This document shows, piece by piece, positions 52,342 to 62,601 of a stretch of DNA of 64,000 nt. The notes beneath the pieces are model-generated. The model saw only the letters and a program-made list of their open reading frames with translations. It did not search any database and was not told the DNA's origin. Positions within the stretch are counted from its first letter, which is position 1. Each line of letters opens with the position of its first letter. This stretch comes from Flavobacteriaceae bacterium (GTDB lineage Bacteria; Bacteroidota; Bacteroidia; Flavobacteriales; Flavobacteriaceae), in assembly GCA_027082925.1 (NCBI GenBank), contig JALWTD010000011.1, forward strand, positions 1-64,000, given 5' to 3'. The position numbers and the translations under genes were made by a program.

Positions 52342-55300
52342 TTAATTAACCAATATTTTTTCTGATATCCTTTCTTTTTGAGTTAAAATTTCTACCATAT
52401 ACATTCCTGGTATTTTATCAAAAGGAAATGATAAAATACTCTCATTTGGTATATTTCCCCAACTTTTAACCGGTTGGCCTAAATAATTGTAAACGCTTAT
52501 AGATTGTATACGCTCTCCAAGTGTATTATTTATTTGCAGTTGAGAAGTATTATTATTCATAAAAACAATTACTTTTTTTAATGGCACTTCTACTTCACCT
52601 TCTGAAATACTCTCTTTTGCCTTGAAAACAACAAAAAATCTATTATCATACTCTCCTTCATCTAAATTAATTTCAAAATTCTGTTTTGTTAAATCAACTA
52701 TTTCTCCTGTTGACTTGTCTTCGATATAAATATAAAACTCATCTTTATTATTTTCGATTTCATCTAGGTTTATAGTTATTAATCCTTCTTCTTCCATTTT
52801 AATTCCGAGAGGAATTTCTTTATCTACCTGTATTGATGGTATTGCTTGAATTACATACTCATCATCATTAATAACCCAGTATATATCTTGTGGTAACGAT
52901 TCGTATAGCTTTCCGTCAAAGCCCCAATCTGCATCTTCTGTAGTTCGTTCATCAACTGTTAATAAAATTTGTCTATGACTGTCATGTGTTGATTCAAAAC
53001 CTAGTCTAATTTTAAACCTTTCATCTACTTCTACTTGTCCTGTATTGGTTCTCATAAATATAGAGTTTCCTGAAGCTTCAGTAACAAAAATACGCTGTCC
53101 GTTATTAAATACAATAGCCCCTCCATCAGCATCTCCAACTACAAAAAATCCTTGAGCTACAGGTATGTATCTATCTGGTGTTTTTGTTCCTGATCCTGTT
53201 TGATTAACGTCTGGATCTGGAGTTGCAGGTCCAGTACCAACACCTCCGGCTAAAGTATATGTTGCATAACCTCCTTCATAATCTCCTAAATTATGTGAGT
53301 CGCCTCCATAATGCTCCCAGAAATATAATGTTCCTGTAATAGAGCTGATATTATCTTGAATAAACTGATCTGCATCAATTGCAGAAGGATATGGATTTCC
53401 TACCAAATAATCATTTGTTCCTGATACGGTTAATGATATATCTCCATTATTAGGTTTACCAACAAATACATAATTTTGATCTGGTGATCCAGGCGCACCC
53501 GTTCCTTTCATTGTAAATCCTTCTCCTGCTAATATATTCCCTGTGCTTCCTATATACTGCCACGCCGAGTAATCATCATCTGTTAAATTTGCGAACTTAT
53601 ACATCCAATATGTACTTAGCGTAATTGGGGTTGTTTGGGATCCATCTAATCCTGATGTAAATGTAATTGATGCCGGAGACAAAGGATTTGTACCGTCTTT
53701 TAATACTCCTGCTATGGTAAGCGGTGTGCTTGAAGTATTTCCTGATCCTTGTAATAATACCGGTGAAGACCAATAATTGTATCTATACCTGTTTCCTTCT
53801 CCTTGTTGGTCGCGTTCTAAATATCCTGTACTTGAAACGTCTAAATCGCTCCCTGTAGTTTGTATTAATTGAGATTCTCCATCTAAATCTATAACTCCGT
53901 TTAACAACAAATAATGAGTAACTGTTAAAGAGTTGTCTGAGCTTATTGAAAGTTCATTTGAATTGGTTTTTAAACCTAGCAGCTTTATATCTCTATTGGC
54001 TACAACATTGTTATTTGTTTCTACAATATTCCAATCTACCTTAATACCGTTTATAGTGGTATTTGGTAAATATTGTACCGTATTATTTAACCAGGTAGAA
54101 GCTGTATCCCAATTACCATCTGAAGTTGATTGATAAGGTAATGGAGCTGTTTGTGTCTCTACAACTTGTTTGTCTTTAGTTAGGTATTTTATTCGTGCCC
54201 AATTTTTGTTTGATGAATTGTCTTCAACGGTTGAACCGTAAAACGAATTCATATTATAATAGGCTTGTAAATTACTCCATGAACGAGAGGCTATATCATT
54301 TTTAGTAATGCTTTGAGGTAAAACAACACCATCTACCATTGTGCTAAACTCTTGAATTTCTTGATTCATTATATAGCGAATTTCTGCAATACTTAGTGCA
54401 GCATCCCAAATTCTAACCTCATCTACAGAACCATCAAATGATGAAACTGTATTTTTATCTGTATACAAAGCACCTATGGTAAATTTAGTTGTATTATTTG
54501 CAACAGGTGTTGGTAATGAAAATGCTGAAGCACTAAAAGTACCATCAACGTATAAGTTTGCTGTTCCTCCACTAAAAGTTAGTGCAATATGATGCCATTT
54601 TGCATCTATTGAATTGGTAGATGTTATTTGAACGCTTCCGTTCCATGATACCTCTATTCTATTACTTGCATTTACTTTAAAATTATAAGCTGTTCCTTTT
54701 GATATAAAACTTCCGCCATTTGCATTGTTCTGTATCCAAGCAGATACTGTAAAGTTAGCCGGTAAATCTAGAGTATTACCTCCTAATAAAAATTCACCCG
54801 GTGCAAATGAAACTCGTCTATTTTCTACGACTCTGGTAGCTTTTCCTATGGTGAAGTATTTTGTGCCATCAAAATCGTACCATACTTCTGAGTTAGCACC
54901 ATTTACCGTTAAAGGAATTACATCAATTATATCCGTTGCGTTAAAACCTGAACCACTAGATACAATTAACACATGCTCTTCATTTGAAGATAACGGAATG
55001 TTTGTTGTTAAATCGGTTGTAGGAATTGATAAAACAACTTCGGGAACATCGTTCTGACTTTCTATAATTTTCCACTTTCTAGAAACAGGAGTAAATGTAG
55101 TTGTTGAACTGCTTAATGTTATGCTTCTTTGGGTTTCTGAAGAAGTATTAAATGCGCCATTATTATTTCCCCAAACCAAATAATCTCTATCGGTACTAAA
55201 ACTATTTGGGTTTGCTGAGTTGGTAGCCGAAATCTCTCCTAAACCTATTGTTACTAGGCTTCCTGTATTGACACTTTTTGATTGTTTTTGATTGAGCTCT

Positions 55301-56811
55301 GAGCTATCATCTCTACCTATTCCTGCGATATCGTAATTAAATCCTGAATTGGCTGAAACATCCCAAATAATACTTCCGTTACTGTCAACATAATTTTGAC
55401 TTGTCCCGTTTGTTCCTAGTGTAATACCATATTTTATTGCCAAATAACTCTCTATTTTTCTACGCTCTGTAGCATCGTCTTTTCTTGATGAATACGATAT
55501 TACCTCAACTACTCTGGCATTTAAACTTGCCTCCCAACCTTCACTTCTTCCAATCCAAAAACGAGTATCATCGGTATTCATATACTCAATAACATCGTTT
55601 TGAGTGGTTTCAATATCATTTGCGTTATAAAAGAGCTCTTGTTGTGTGTTTGCGGTGTTGTTTCGAGTGTTTATAATACCTATGTTGTCATAACTAGAAC
55701 CTGTTCCTATCTCAGCAACAGCATATCCGTCTCCCGGATCAGTATTATCAAATGTGCTGTGGGCGTAACAAATAATTTCTCCGTTAATTCGTGCGGTATA
55801 ATATCCAAAACCTATTCCTGTTGCATCTTCGGCGTTTGTTTTTAAATCTGAATCTCCACAATACACATCCATAAATCCAAATGAACTTGTTATTGGTGTA
55901 TCATTGGTAACCAATACAATAAACAATTCTTCTGTAAAATATCCGTAATCTCCTGTCAAAAATTGGCTAGAGGTGTTATCGTGAGAGTAATCTGTATCTT
56001 GTGTGTATGTATTGTACGAGTTTGAAAATTCGACTACAGGATTAAAATTTACGTTTTTTGTAGCGTTGTCTCTATAAATAGGTTCTTGACCCGAAAAGTG
56101 TGTTTTGGCATCGCTTCCTAATCCTTTATTTTTCCAAGTAGATACACTGTTTCCATCGGTATGCAAACCGTCATCTGCTTTAAACCACAAGGATAAATTA
56201 TTTGTTATACCTCCAGGTCCTAAGGTAGGATTAGTTTTATCTATTAACGTAATGTTATCAACAGCCATATCACTTCTGTAGTCTCCTGAAGTTTTTCCTT
56301 CTATTTTAATTTTAATAGTTTGTCCTATATAAGATCTTAAATCAACACTAACAGGTATCCAAGATGAAACATCTTGCTGTTGTACCCATCCTGATTTAGT
56401 CCATAATGTTGTAGGATATGAAGCTCCTCCGTCTGTACTTAAACTAACGGTAAGTGTACCCATATAATTATTAGAAGTATCTCCTCCATGCATATGAAAG
56501 AAAAATGTGAATCTTGGGTTTATCGTACCTGTAAGATCAAAATCTGGGCTTTCTAAAATGGCTTTTTTGTTAGAATTTCCTGAAGCTTCTGTATATATAT
56601 AATAGCTTCCGGAGTAAGCTACAGATGGTCCCGTACTACTTGAGGGTGTTCCTCCTGAATTTCTAGTCCAATCAATATCATCACTAGAACTCTGAGTCCA
56701 ACCATCAAATCCTGATTCGAAATCAGCTTGATGAAGTACTGTTGTTGTTTGGGCAAACAACATTAAAGAGGTACAACTTAACAGAATTGTAAATAATTTT
56801 ATTTTTCTCAT
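52342..56811 (-). CDS. Giant T9SS-secreted protein with MAM and LamG domains
   Basis: A 1489-aa exported protein. The signal peptide is 1-20 (LMLFAQ). A MAM-type domain (about 25-195) has ADFESGFDGWTQ and AVDNITLID. The region from about 205 begins LSLWFKADDGLHTDGNSVSTWKNKG, seen in many Bacteroidetes surface proteins, and runs with beta-rich sequence to about 670. A LamG/concanavalin-like domain (about 690-850) has FTVSAWIQNN, KWHHIALTF and GSVDEVRIWDAAL. Further beta domains reach about 1400, then a T9SS sorting region to 1489. It is probably an adhesin or glycan-binding surface protein. The leader has AAACCCCAAG just before the ATG. First gene of a pair with the M14 enzyme. Confidence 0.9.
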   Translation of the reverse strand: MRKIKLFTILLSCTSLMLFAQTTTVLHQADFESGFDGWTQSSSDDIDWTRNSGGTPSSSTGPSVAYSGSYYIYTEASGNSNKKAILESPDFDLTGTINPRFTFFFHMHGGDTSNNYMGTLTVSLSTDGGASYPTTLWTKSGWVQQQDVSSWIPVSVDLRSYIGQTIKIKIEGKTSGDYRSDMAVDNITLIDKTNPTLGPGGITNNLSLWFKADDGLHTDGNSVSTWKNKGLGSDAKTHFSGQEPIYRDNATKNVNFNPVVEFSNSYNTYTQDTDYSHDNTSSQFLTGDYGYFTEELFIVLVTNDTPITSSFGFMDVYCGDSDLKTNAEDATGIGFGYYTARINGEIICYAHSTFDNTDPGDGYAVAEIGTGSSYDNIGIINTRNNTANTQQELFYNANDIETTQNDVIEYMNTDDTRFWIGRSEGWEASLNARVVEVISYSSRKDDATERRKIESYLAIKYGITLGTNGTSQNYVDSNGSIIWDVSANSGFNYDIAGIGRDDSSELNQKQSKSVNTGSLVTIGLGEISATNSANPNSFSTDRDYLVWGNNNGAFNTSSETQRSITLSSSTTTFTPVSRKWKIIESQNDVPEVVLSIPTTDLTTNIPLSSNEEHVLIVSSGSGFNATDIIDVIPLTVNGANSEVWYDFDGTKYFTIGKATRVVENRRVSFAPGEFLLGGNTLDLPANFTVSAWIQNNANGGSFISKGTAYNFKVNASNRIEVSWNGSVQITSTNSIDAKWHHIALTFSGGTANLYVDGTFSASAFSLPTPVANNTTKFTIGALYTDKNTVSSFDGSVDEVRIWDAALSIAEIRYIMNQEIQEFSTMVDGVVLPQSITKNDIASRSWSNLQAYYNMNSFYGSTVEDNSSNKNWARIKYLTKDKQVVETQTAPLPYQSTSDGNWDTASTWLNNTVQYLPNTTINGIKVDWNIVETNNNVVANRDIKLLGLKTNSNELSISSDNSLTVTHYLLLNGVIDLDGESQLIQTTGSDLDVSSTGYLERDQQGEGNRYRYNYWSSPVLLQGSGNTSSTPLTIAGVLKDGTNPLSPASITFTSGLDGSQTTPITLSTYWMYKFANLTDDDYSAWQYIGSTGNILAGEGFTMKGTGAPGSPDQNYVFVGKPNNGDISLTVSGTNDYLVGNPYPSAIDADQFIQDNISSITGTLYFWEHYGGDSHNLGDYEGGYATYTLAGGVGTGPATPDPDVNQTGSGTKTPDRYIPVAQGFFVVGDADGGAIVFNNGQRIFVTEASGNSIFMRTNTGQVEVDERFKIRLGFESTHDSHRQILLTVDERTTEDADWGFDGKLYESLPQDIYWVINDDEYVIQAIPSIQVDKEIPLGIKMEEEGLITINLDEIENNKDEFYIYIEDKSTGEIVDLTKQNFEINLDEGEYDNRFFVVFKAKESISEGEVEVPLKKVIVFMNNNTSQLQINNTLGERIQSISVYNYLGQPVKSWGNIPNESILSFPFDKIPGMYMVEILTQKERISEKILVN

Positions 56812-57048
56812 AACTTGGGGTTTATATTTCTACAAGAAACATATAGTTATAACTATAAATAAATCAGTCTAAATTTAACTTCAACAACTTTTATGTTGTC
56901 TGTTAAACTAACTTCTTAGTAGCCTAAATCTCAAGTAAATGAAATGATAAAATAAAATTGAGTGTAATTGTATTTTCATAATGTTCGGGGTTTTGGAACC
57001 TCTAAGTTAAATAAAAAAGGTGTAACTTCCTAATTTTTAACATTTAAG
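56812..57048. other. Leader and promoter region of the LamG-M14 pair
   Basis: This 237-bp gap, read on the minus strand, holds AAACCCCAAG immediately before the ATG (56814-56823), a 16-bp perfect palindrome at 56842-56857, and another AAAACCCC word about 180 bp upstream of the ATG near 56987-56994. Only near matches to TAnnTTTG are found (TATGTTTC beside the palindrome), so the promoter is not assigned. Confidence 0.45.
56842..56857. repeat. 16-bp perfect palindrome TATAGTTATAACTATA
   Basis: Fully self-complementary, 31-46 bp upstream of the LamG gene ATG and next to a near -7 box. It may be an operator, or a chance AT-rich palindrome. Confidence 0.5.
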
Positions 57049-59505
57049 TTAAATAACTAGTAAAAAAGAGAGTGAAAAATTACGTCCCGGACTGCTAATT
57101 GATGAAGCAAACTCTTTGTAGTGTAAATCAAAAATATTGTCCACATTCATAAAAAAAGTGAGGTTTTTATTAACCTCGTAATTGGCTTTTAAATTAAGAA
57201 TATTCCACCCTGGAGTTCCGTAATAAGTATTTGTTATTTCGTTAAATGGTGTTTGATTTACATTGTCAATTCCTTCAATTAAATTGTAGTCTTTTAATGA
57301 TTTTTTTGCGTTAAATCTCCAGTTTAAACTTACCTCAAAATACTTTTTAAAAAACCCTATTTCAAAATCGCCAAAAATAGGTGGTATAGACGATAAAGAT
57401 CGGTTTGTATCATAGGCTTTCCCTTTTGTATATGTGATAGACCCTTTTGTTAGCCAATTACTATTTAAATTTCCACTTAAACTAAAAGTACTTCCGTAAA
57501 TATAAGCTGTCCCTTTATTTACATTTGCAATTGTATTTACTATTTCTCCATCGTATATAATAGTTGGTGAATTGTTGAGTTGAAAATGGTCTCTTGCAAT
57601 ATAATTATCTAAAAGTGTGTAATATACATTTAGTCCTAATTGCAATTTTTTATTGTTAAAATACTTTAAAGCACTTGTTTCTAAATTGTAAGCATACTCT
57701 GGTTTTAAATGAATATTAGGAACCGTTACAAACCCTGATTTTTCTCTAATTTTACCCACATCATCTATATTTGGAGATCTAAATCCTGATGATAATACCG
57801 TGTTTAACTGCCAATCTTCTGTTGGTTTATAAGCAATACCAAATGTTGCTGTAACTGCGGCATTTGTTAATGAAATATCGGAATCTGGAAGTGTAATAAA
57901 TGTATTGTCAATCCATTTTGCATTTAAAAATGTATTAACAAATCTTAAGCCTGTATTTAAGGTTGTTTTTTTATTTATATCTTGTCTATAATTAACGTAA
58001 GAAGCAATACTTGTGTAATCGCTTCCTCCGTCGGGATATCTAGATTGTACTTTAAACGTATCGGTAAATCCTACAATCGCATTTCCTACAACGTCTAGTG
58101 TTTTTCCATATGCATTAGAATTCACGATGTTGTGAGTGATTTCAAATCCGTAGGACATTATTCTGTTATTTTGTTTGGTAATGGGAATATAAAAATCTCC
58201 GTTTAAACTTAAAACATCAACACTTTCGAACCTGTAAGAACGGTCTAAACTTGTGAATTTTCTCTGAATTCTTGACTCGTTGATTTTTTGATAGGCTGCT
58301 GTTAGTATTCCATTTTGAACCCACTTTGTTTTAGGTCTTATTTTAAGTTGTGAAGAAATTAGCAGTCTTTTTTGCGGACCGTAATACCATTCTGCATATT
58401 TAAGTGCTCCATCAGAATATTCTGTCAACTTATCAAACCTGTTAATATTTGAAGATTCTGAATATTGAAAATTAAAAATTAAATCGCTTTTATGAGAAAT
58501 AGGTATGGCTATTTTTTGCAATACGTCTGTTTGGTTATACCCTGTGTTTTTTTGAATGTTTGGGTTATTATTTATCATCGGGTTTGCATTGTAAAAGGTA
58601 TTTGTATTGTTTGAATATTCAAAAACTTTACCCCAATCTTCAAATCCGTGATTTCTATTTTCTCCCATTTTCAAATCACCAAATTTACTGTATGAAACAC
58701 TTGTAAAAGATGCCCATTTTTTATTTCTAAACTCTACGCTTCCTTCTGTATTAAATTCATTATTAACAGAGCTTACTCTAGAATATATTGTAGAACTAAC
58801 CTCACTCTTATTACTTACTTTTGGTGTTTTTGTGTAAAAATGAATAACACCTCCAAGTGCATCGGAGCCATAAATGACTGATGAAGGTCCAAAAACAACC
58901 TCTGTTCTTTCAATCATATTAGGAGAAATTGTTATTGAGTTTTGTAAATGGCCCATTCTATAAATAGCATTGTTCATTCTAACTCCATCAACAACAAGTA
59001 AAACTCTATTAGCTTCCATACCTCTAAGAACAGGACTACCTCCTCCAAATTGAGATTTTTGAACTTTAACACCCGGTAAGTTAGCCAGCAAATCAGCAGT
59101 GGTTTGAGGAGCTAATTCGTTAATTTCTTCTTTAGATGCTACAACTACTTGTTCTGCAATTCTACTTCTTAATTCTTTTCCTTTTGATGTGGATAAAACA
59201 ACTTCATCTAACCATTCTGCCTTTTTGTTTAACCGAACTACATAGTTTACAATAGTTAGTTCTTTTTTTAAAATTTCGTATTCTGTATAGGAGAGGTGAT
59301 TGAAAGAAATAATGGCTGTTTTTTTAAACAGCGATAAGTCTGCTATTCCTTTTTTATTAGTATAAACAACAATTTCTTTATACTCATCGTAAATGGTCAC
59401 ATTTTCTATTGGGGCATTCGTTTCTCTATCTATTACTTTAACAAGTTGTGCGTTAATTTTAATAAATACCACAAAAAAAATAATACTTAAATAACGTTTT
59501 TTCAT
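57049..59505 (-). CDS. TonB-dependent outer-membrane receptor
   Basis: An 818-aa receptor with a signal peptide (1-19, IKINAQ). The carboxypeptidase-regulatory-like N-terminal domain (about 20-95, VIDRETNAPIENVTIYD) is followed by a plug (about 115-225, with GVKVQKSQFGGGSPVLRGMEANRVLLVVDGVRMN and VFGPSSVIYGSDALGG) and a beta barrel with the usual YDVRNL-like C-terminal region ending in GRNFSLSFLLVI. The plug resembles haem/cobalamin-type receptors more than SusC, and no SusD gene is adjacent. Its ATG shares a base with the recO stop, so it is the third gene of porZ-recO-receptor. Substrate unknown. Confidence 0.93.
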   Translation of the reverse strand: MKKRYLSIIFFVVFIKINAQLVKVIDRETNAPIENVTIYDEYKEIVVYTNKKGIADLSLFKKTAIISFNHLSYTEYEILKKELTIVNYVVRLNKKAEWLDEVVLSTSKGKELRSRIAEQVVVASKEEINELAPQTTADLLANLPGVKVQKSQFGGGSPVLRGMEANRVLLVVDGVRMNNAIYRMGHLQNSITISPNMIERTEVVFGPSSVIYGSDALGGVIHFYTKTPKVSNKSEVSSTIYSRVSSVNNEFNTEGSVEFRNKKWASFTSVSYSKFGDLKMGENRNHGFEDWGKVFEYSNNTNTFYNANPMINNNPNIQKNTGYNQTDVLQKIAIPISHKSDLIFNFQYSESSNINRFDKLTEYSDGALKYAEWYYGPQKRLLISSQLKIRPKTKWVQNGILTAAYQKINESRIQRKFTSLDRSYRFESVDVLSLNGDFYIPITKQNNRIMSYGFEITHNIVNSNAYGKTLDVVGNAIVGFTDTFKVQSRYPDGGSDYTSIASYVNYRQDINKKTTLNTGLRFVNTFLNAKWIDNTFITLPDSDISLTNAAVTATFGIAYKPTEDWQLNTVLSSGFRSPNIDDVGKIREKSGFVTVPNIHLKPEYAYNLETSALKYFNNKKLQLGLNVYYTLLDNYIARDHFQLNNSPTIIYDGEIVNTIANVNKGTAYIYGSTFSLSGNLNSNWLTKGSITYTKGKAYDTNRSLSSIPPIFGDFEIGFFKKYFEVSLNWRFNAKKSLKDYNLIEGIDNVNQTPFNEITNTYYGTPGWNILNLKANYEVNKNLTFFMNVDNIFDLHYKEFASSISSPGRNFSLSFLLVI

Positions 59506-60221
59506 TAGTTAAAAATAGATTTTAAAACTTGTAAAGATTTTGGTTTTTTAAAACCGTGCAAATGTAATTCAAAATAATTTACCAATATAGCCAAAACACT
59601 TTGTCTGTTAACAGCATTGTAATTAATCTCATGTAGCACATCAAAATTTATGCCTAAAAGCTTTTTAAATTGCATTAAATTATTGCCATATACTGTATTT
59701 ATTTCTTTTTTATCTGTAAACCTTCCTTCTAATAAATTAAAGTATGTGTAATGCGTTTGATTAACCTCCGGATAAAAGCCTAAAAATTTGGTTAAATTCA
59801 GTAAAAAAAGAAGGTGAAAGTTAGCCACATTATCATGAGTATCTAACCATAAAAAAGAGGTTTCTAGGTATTTATACAACGAACTATTTCGTTCTTCTTC
59901 TTTTATTGAGCTGTATAGTATTTCTGCTAAAAATAAGGCTATTGTTTGTTTTTTTATATCGATATATATTGTCGTGTAAAAATTTAAAACCTCTACTTCT
60001 CGTATGGTATTTAAATTCCCCTTATTATTGTGATTTACCGTTAAGGTTAATTGCATTAACGGTTGGAAATAGGCTTTTTTTAATTTTCCTTTTTTCGCTT
60101 TTAAAATTCCTCGTAGTATATATGCTTTAATGCCAAAATCTTCGGTATAACACGTTGCTATAAGACTTGCATCTCCATACTTTATAGTGCTAATTACGAT
60201 GGCTTTAGTTGTTTGTATCAT
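59505..60221 (-). CDS. recO: DNA repair protein RecO
   Basis: A 238-aa RecO, which helps RecR load RecA on SSB-coated DNA. The N-terminal OB fold has TKAIVISTIKYGDASLIATCYTEDFG and GILKAKKGKLKKAYFQPLM. The helical C-terminal domain contains LFLLNLTKFLGFYP. The zinc cysteines of some RecO proteins are absent, as is common in Bacteroidetes. It lies between porZ (2-bp gap) and the TonB receptor (1-nt overlap). Confidence 0.94.
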   Translation of the reverse strand: MIQTTKAIVISTIKYGDASLIATCYTEDFGIKAYILRGILKAKKGKLKKAYFQPLMQLTLTVNHNNKGNLNTIREVEVLNFYTTIYIDIKKQTIALFLAEILYSSIKEEERNSSLYKYLETSFLWLDTHDNVANFHLLFLLNLTKFLGFYPEVNQTHYTYFNLLEGRFTDKKEINTVYGNNLMQFKKLLGINFDVLHEINYNAVNRQSVLAILVNYFELHLHGFKKPKSLQVLKSIFN

Positions 60222-60223
60222 TT

Positions 60224-62530
60224 TTAATTAATGATGGCAATTTTTGTAAAAGTTGTTTCTGTACTATCGTTTACTGTTAAAAGGACAATGTACACACCTG
60301 AAGCAACTTTATGCCCTGCTAAATTAGTTTTATCCCAAATAACTTTTCCTCCAAAAAGTTCTTGGCCTTCTCTAACATTTGTTTCGTACACTAAATTACC
60401 TGCCGTATCTAATATTTTTACATTCGTATTGTTTGGTAAATGTGCTCCATTTCTACCATCAATTGTAATATACTCATTTGTTTTTGTAGAAGGGTTTGGA
60501 TAAGCGTATACTTCGGGTAACTGATCTCCGTAAAAAGATACATTGCTATCAAAAGCTACAATACCCTTATCTGTGGCAAAAAATACTTTTCCGGAATCAT
60601 TATCAATGGCTATTTTTAAAATATTGTTAGACGGTAAAGGAGAATTGTTTTTATTAAAATTTTGAAGTACTTCTGTTCCATTCGGATTTGTTTTTAAAAC
60701 ACCTCCAGATTCGGTTCCAAACCATTTATTATCTGCTCCATCAATAGCTATGGTGTTTATTGGTTGGTCTCCTAATAATTTTTTAGGAATGCCATCATCT
60801 AAAATAATTACGGGTTCAGCATCAACAATATTTTCATTAAAAATATCGGCTGCATTATAGATTACTACCAAGCCTTTTTTTGTACCTATCCAAACTCTAT
60901 TTTTATTATCTGATTTTACAGTTCTAACATTTAAATCGGGAAGTGAGCCTTTTGTTTGCTCAGTTGTAAGTGCTTTTTTGTTGTTTCCTGTTTCGTTAAA
61001 AACCAATACTCCATTTCTTCTAGATCCAATCCAAATATTGGTTGTTTTATCAACTATAAGCTCATTTAACCCTAAAGCTGGGTTCGTTATAACGGTACTC
61101 ATATCAAAACTACTCCAATTACCGCCAGGGGTGTATTTCTTAATTCTATTGTCAACCCAGGCGTTTGCTACCCATAAATTACCTTGTCTGTCAAAAGCAG
61201 ATCCATTAATTCTAATACTTATATAATTTGGGTTTGGATAATCTAGCTTTTCTAAGCCACTATTTAAGTGATTCCAGCGGGTTGTAATCTCATCATCTTC
61301 AACAATTAACATTCCTCCACCCCAAGAGCTTAAATATACCTTATTTTCAATATTTGGGTCAAAAGTGATGTTTACTAAATCTCGAACGCCGTATGTTGTA
61401 TCGTATGGTGTATTTTTCCATACTTCTCCATTATAATGGCTGTACCCAAACTGTTTCCCTAAAGGAGTGTACGCTGTATTATAACCTCCGTAAACAATCC
61501 ATAAATTATTGTTTTTAACCGCTATTGAAAAAGGTAAGTTAGAAACAGGGCCTTCTGGATGAATTTCATTAAAGGCTAAACTATTTTGAAAGTTTGCTTC
61601 TAAAATTCCATATTCTTGCGTAGCTAAGTAAAGTGTATTACTTTCTGCTAAAGCGGTATTCAAATTGTAATAATATGGTTCAGTTGCTGTTGTTGTATAG
61701 TTAAAAATTTCAACATCATTTACATTGTTAATAAAAACACCTCTTTGTGTGGCTATCGTTAATAAGTCTGATGAAGATTTTAGGCTTTTGATTGGTTGAG
61801 AAAACGTTTTTAGTAATAATAAATTATTGTTTTCTATCTTATAAAGATTGTTACCTTTTGAAGTGTATAGCGTATTATTGAAAATTTCAATCGATGAAAA
61901 ATCACCTGTAAATAGTTGAGTCCAATTATTATAATCAATTAAATTAGGGTTTGTTATATCTGCTTTTAAAATTCCTATTTCTGTAGCAGCATAAATGGTG
62001 TTTTGATAAATTTTGATTTGATGAATATTTACTTCGGTAGATAAATTTCCTATAAAATAGGTGTCTCCAAATTGCATTTGTTCAATATCGTACACAACTA
62101 TCGCAAAAGAAGTTGACAGGTATAACTTATTCTCATAGGCTGTAATATTATTTATTTTTTTATTCCCTGAATAATTAAAATTAACAATGTCTCTTGCTAT
62201 GGTAATATTGTTATTTTCATCAATAATTTCAAGCAAGCCTGTTTCGTAACCAACTACAAGCTTATTAAATGCTTCACTATAGTGAATACTAGCTGTTTGT
62301 TCTCCCGACAATCCATTTACAGATGATAATTTTTTAATAGCACCGGTACTTGTATTGTAGTTAAATATAGCGTTGTCTACTATAGCGTATATTGTGCTAT
62401 TGGTTTTTGTGAAGTTTTTTACATTGTTGTATGAGTAGAAGTCTTCCCAGTTATTTGAATAATCTTCCTGACTCCAAGATAAGTTAAGGTTAATAACTAT
62501 TAATATAAATATTTGAATTGCTTTTTTCAT
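60224..62530 (-). CDS. porZ: PorZ-like type IX secretion component
   Basis: A 768-aa exported protein. The signal peptide is 1-20 (LNLSWSQ). Repeated two-component-regulator-propeller blades form two beta-propellers (about 30-660, e.g. NLWIVYGGY, NIWIGSRRNGVLVF, NKWFGTESGGVLKTN). The C-terminal T9SS-type domain (about 675-768) has VYAYPNPSTKTNEY and GVYIVLLTVND. This is the PorZ architecture, a surface part of the T9SS attachment complex that delivers A-LPS-type anchors to the sortase PorU. It starts at the ATG 62530; an upstream TTG abuts the TATATTTG box. Gene order with recO is conserved in Flavobacteria. Confidence 0.9.
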   Translation of the reverse strand: MKKAIQIFILIVINLNLSWSQEDYSNNWEDFYSYNNVKNFTKTNSTIYAIVDNAIFNYNTSTGAIKKLSSVNGLSGEQTASIHYSEAFNKLVVGYETGLLEIIDENNNITIARDIVNFNYSGNKKINNITAYENKLYLSTSFAIVVYDIEQMQFGDTYFIGNLSTEVNIHQIKIYQNTIYAATEIGILKADITNPNLIDYNNWTQLFTGDFSSIEIFNNTLYTSKGNNLYKIENNNLLLLKTFSQPIKSLKSSSDLLTIATQRGVFINNVNDVEIFNYTTTATEPYYYNLNTALAESNTLYLATQEYGILEANFQNSLAFNEIHPEGPVSNLPFSIAVKNNNLWIVYGGYNTAYTPLGKQFGYSHYNGEVWKNTPYDTTYGVRDLVNITFDPNIENKVYLSSWGGGMLIVEDDEITTRWNHLNSGLEKLDYPNPNYISIRINGSAFDRQGNLWVANAWVDNRIKKYTPGGNWSSFDMSTVITNPALGLNELIVDKTTNIWIGSRRNGVLVFNETGNNKKALTTEQTKGSLPDLNVRTVKSDNKNRVWIGTKKGLVVIYNAADIFNENIVDAEPVIILDDGIPKKLLGDQPINTIAIDGADNKWFGTESGGVLKTNPNGTEVLQNFNKNNSPLPSNNILKIAIDNDSGKVFFATDKGIVAFDSNVSFYGDQLPEVYAYPNPSTKTNEYITIDGRNGAHLPNNTNVKILDTAGNLVYETNVREGQELFGGKVIWDKTNLAGHKVASGVYIVLLTVNDSTETTFTKIAIIN

Positions 62531-62539
62531 AAAATGAAT

Positions 62540-62547
62540 CAAATATA
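62540..62547 (-). promoter_or_regulatory. -7 box TATATTTG of porZ-recO-receptor operon
   Basis: An exact TAnnTTTG match with 9 bp between the box and the porZ ATG, giving a very short leader. It places the start at 62530. Confidence 0.65.
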
Positions 62548-62601
62548 TCTATTAAATATGGATTAATAAAAGAGTATTTAGAGGTATCTTAAGTTTAGTC
62601 C

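Noticed and set aside
56980-57000. Short hairpin around GGGGTTTT in the gap downstream of the TonB receptor
   Set aside because: The stem is only about 4-5 bp and no T tract follows on the receptor's strand, so I do not call a terminator.
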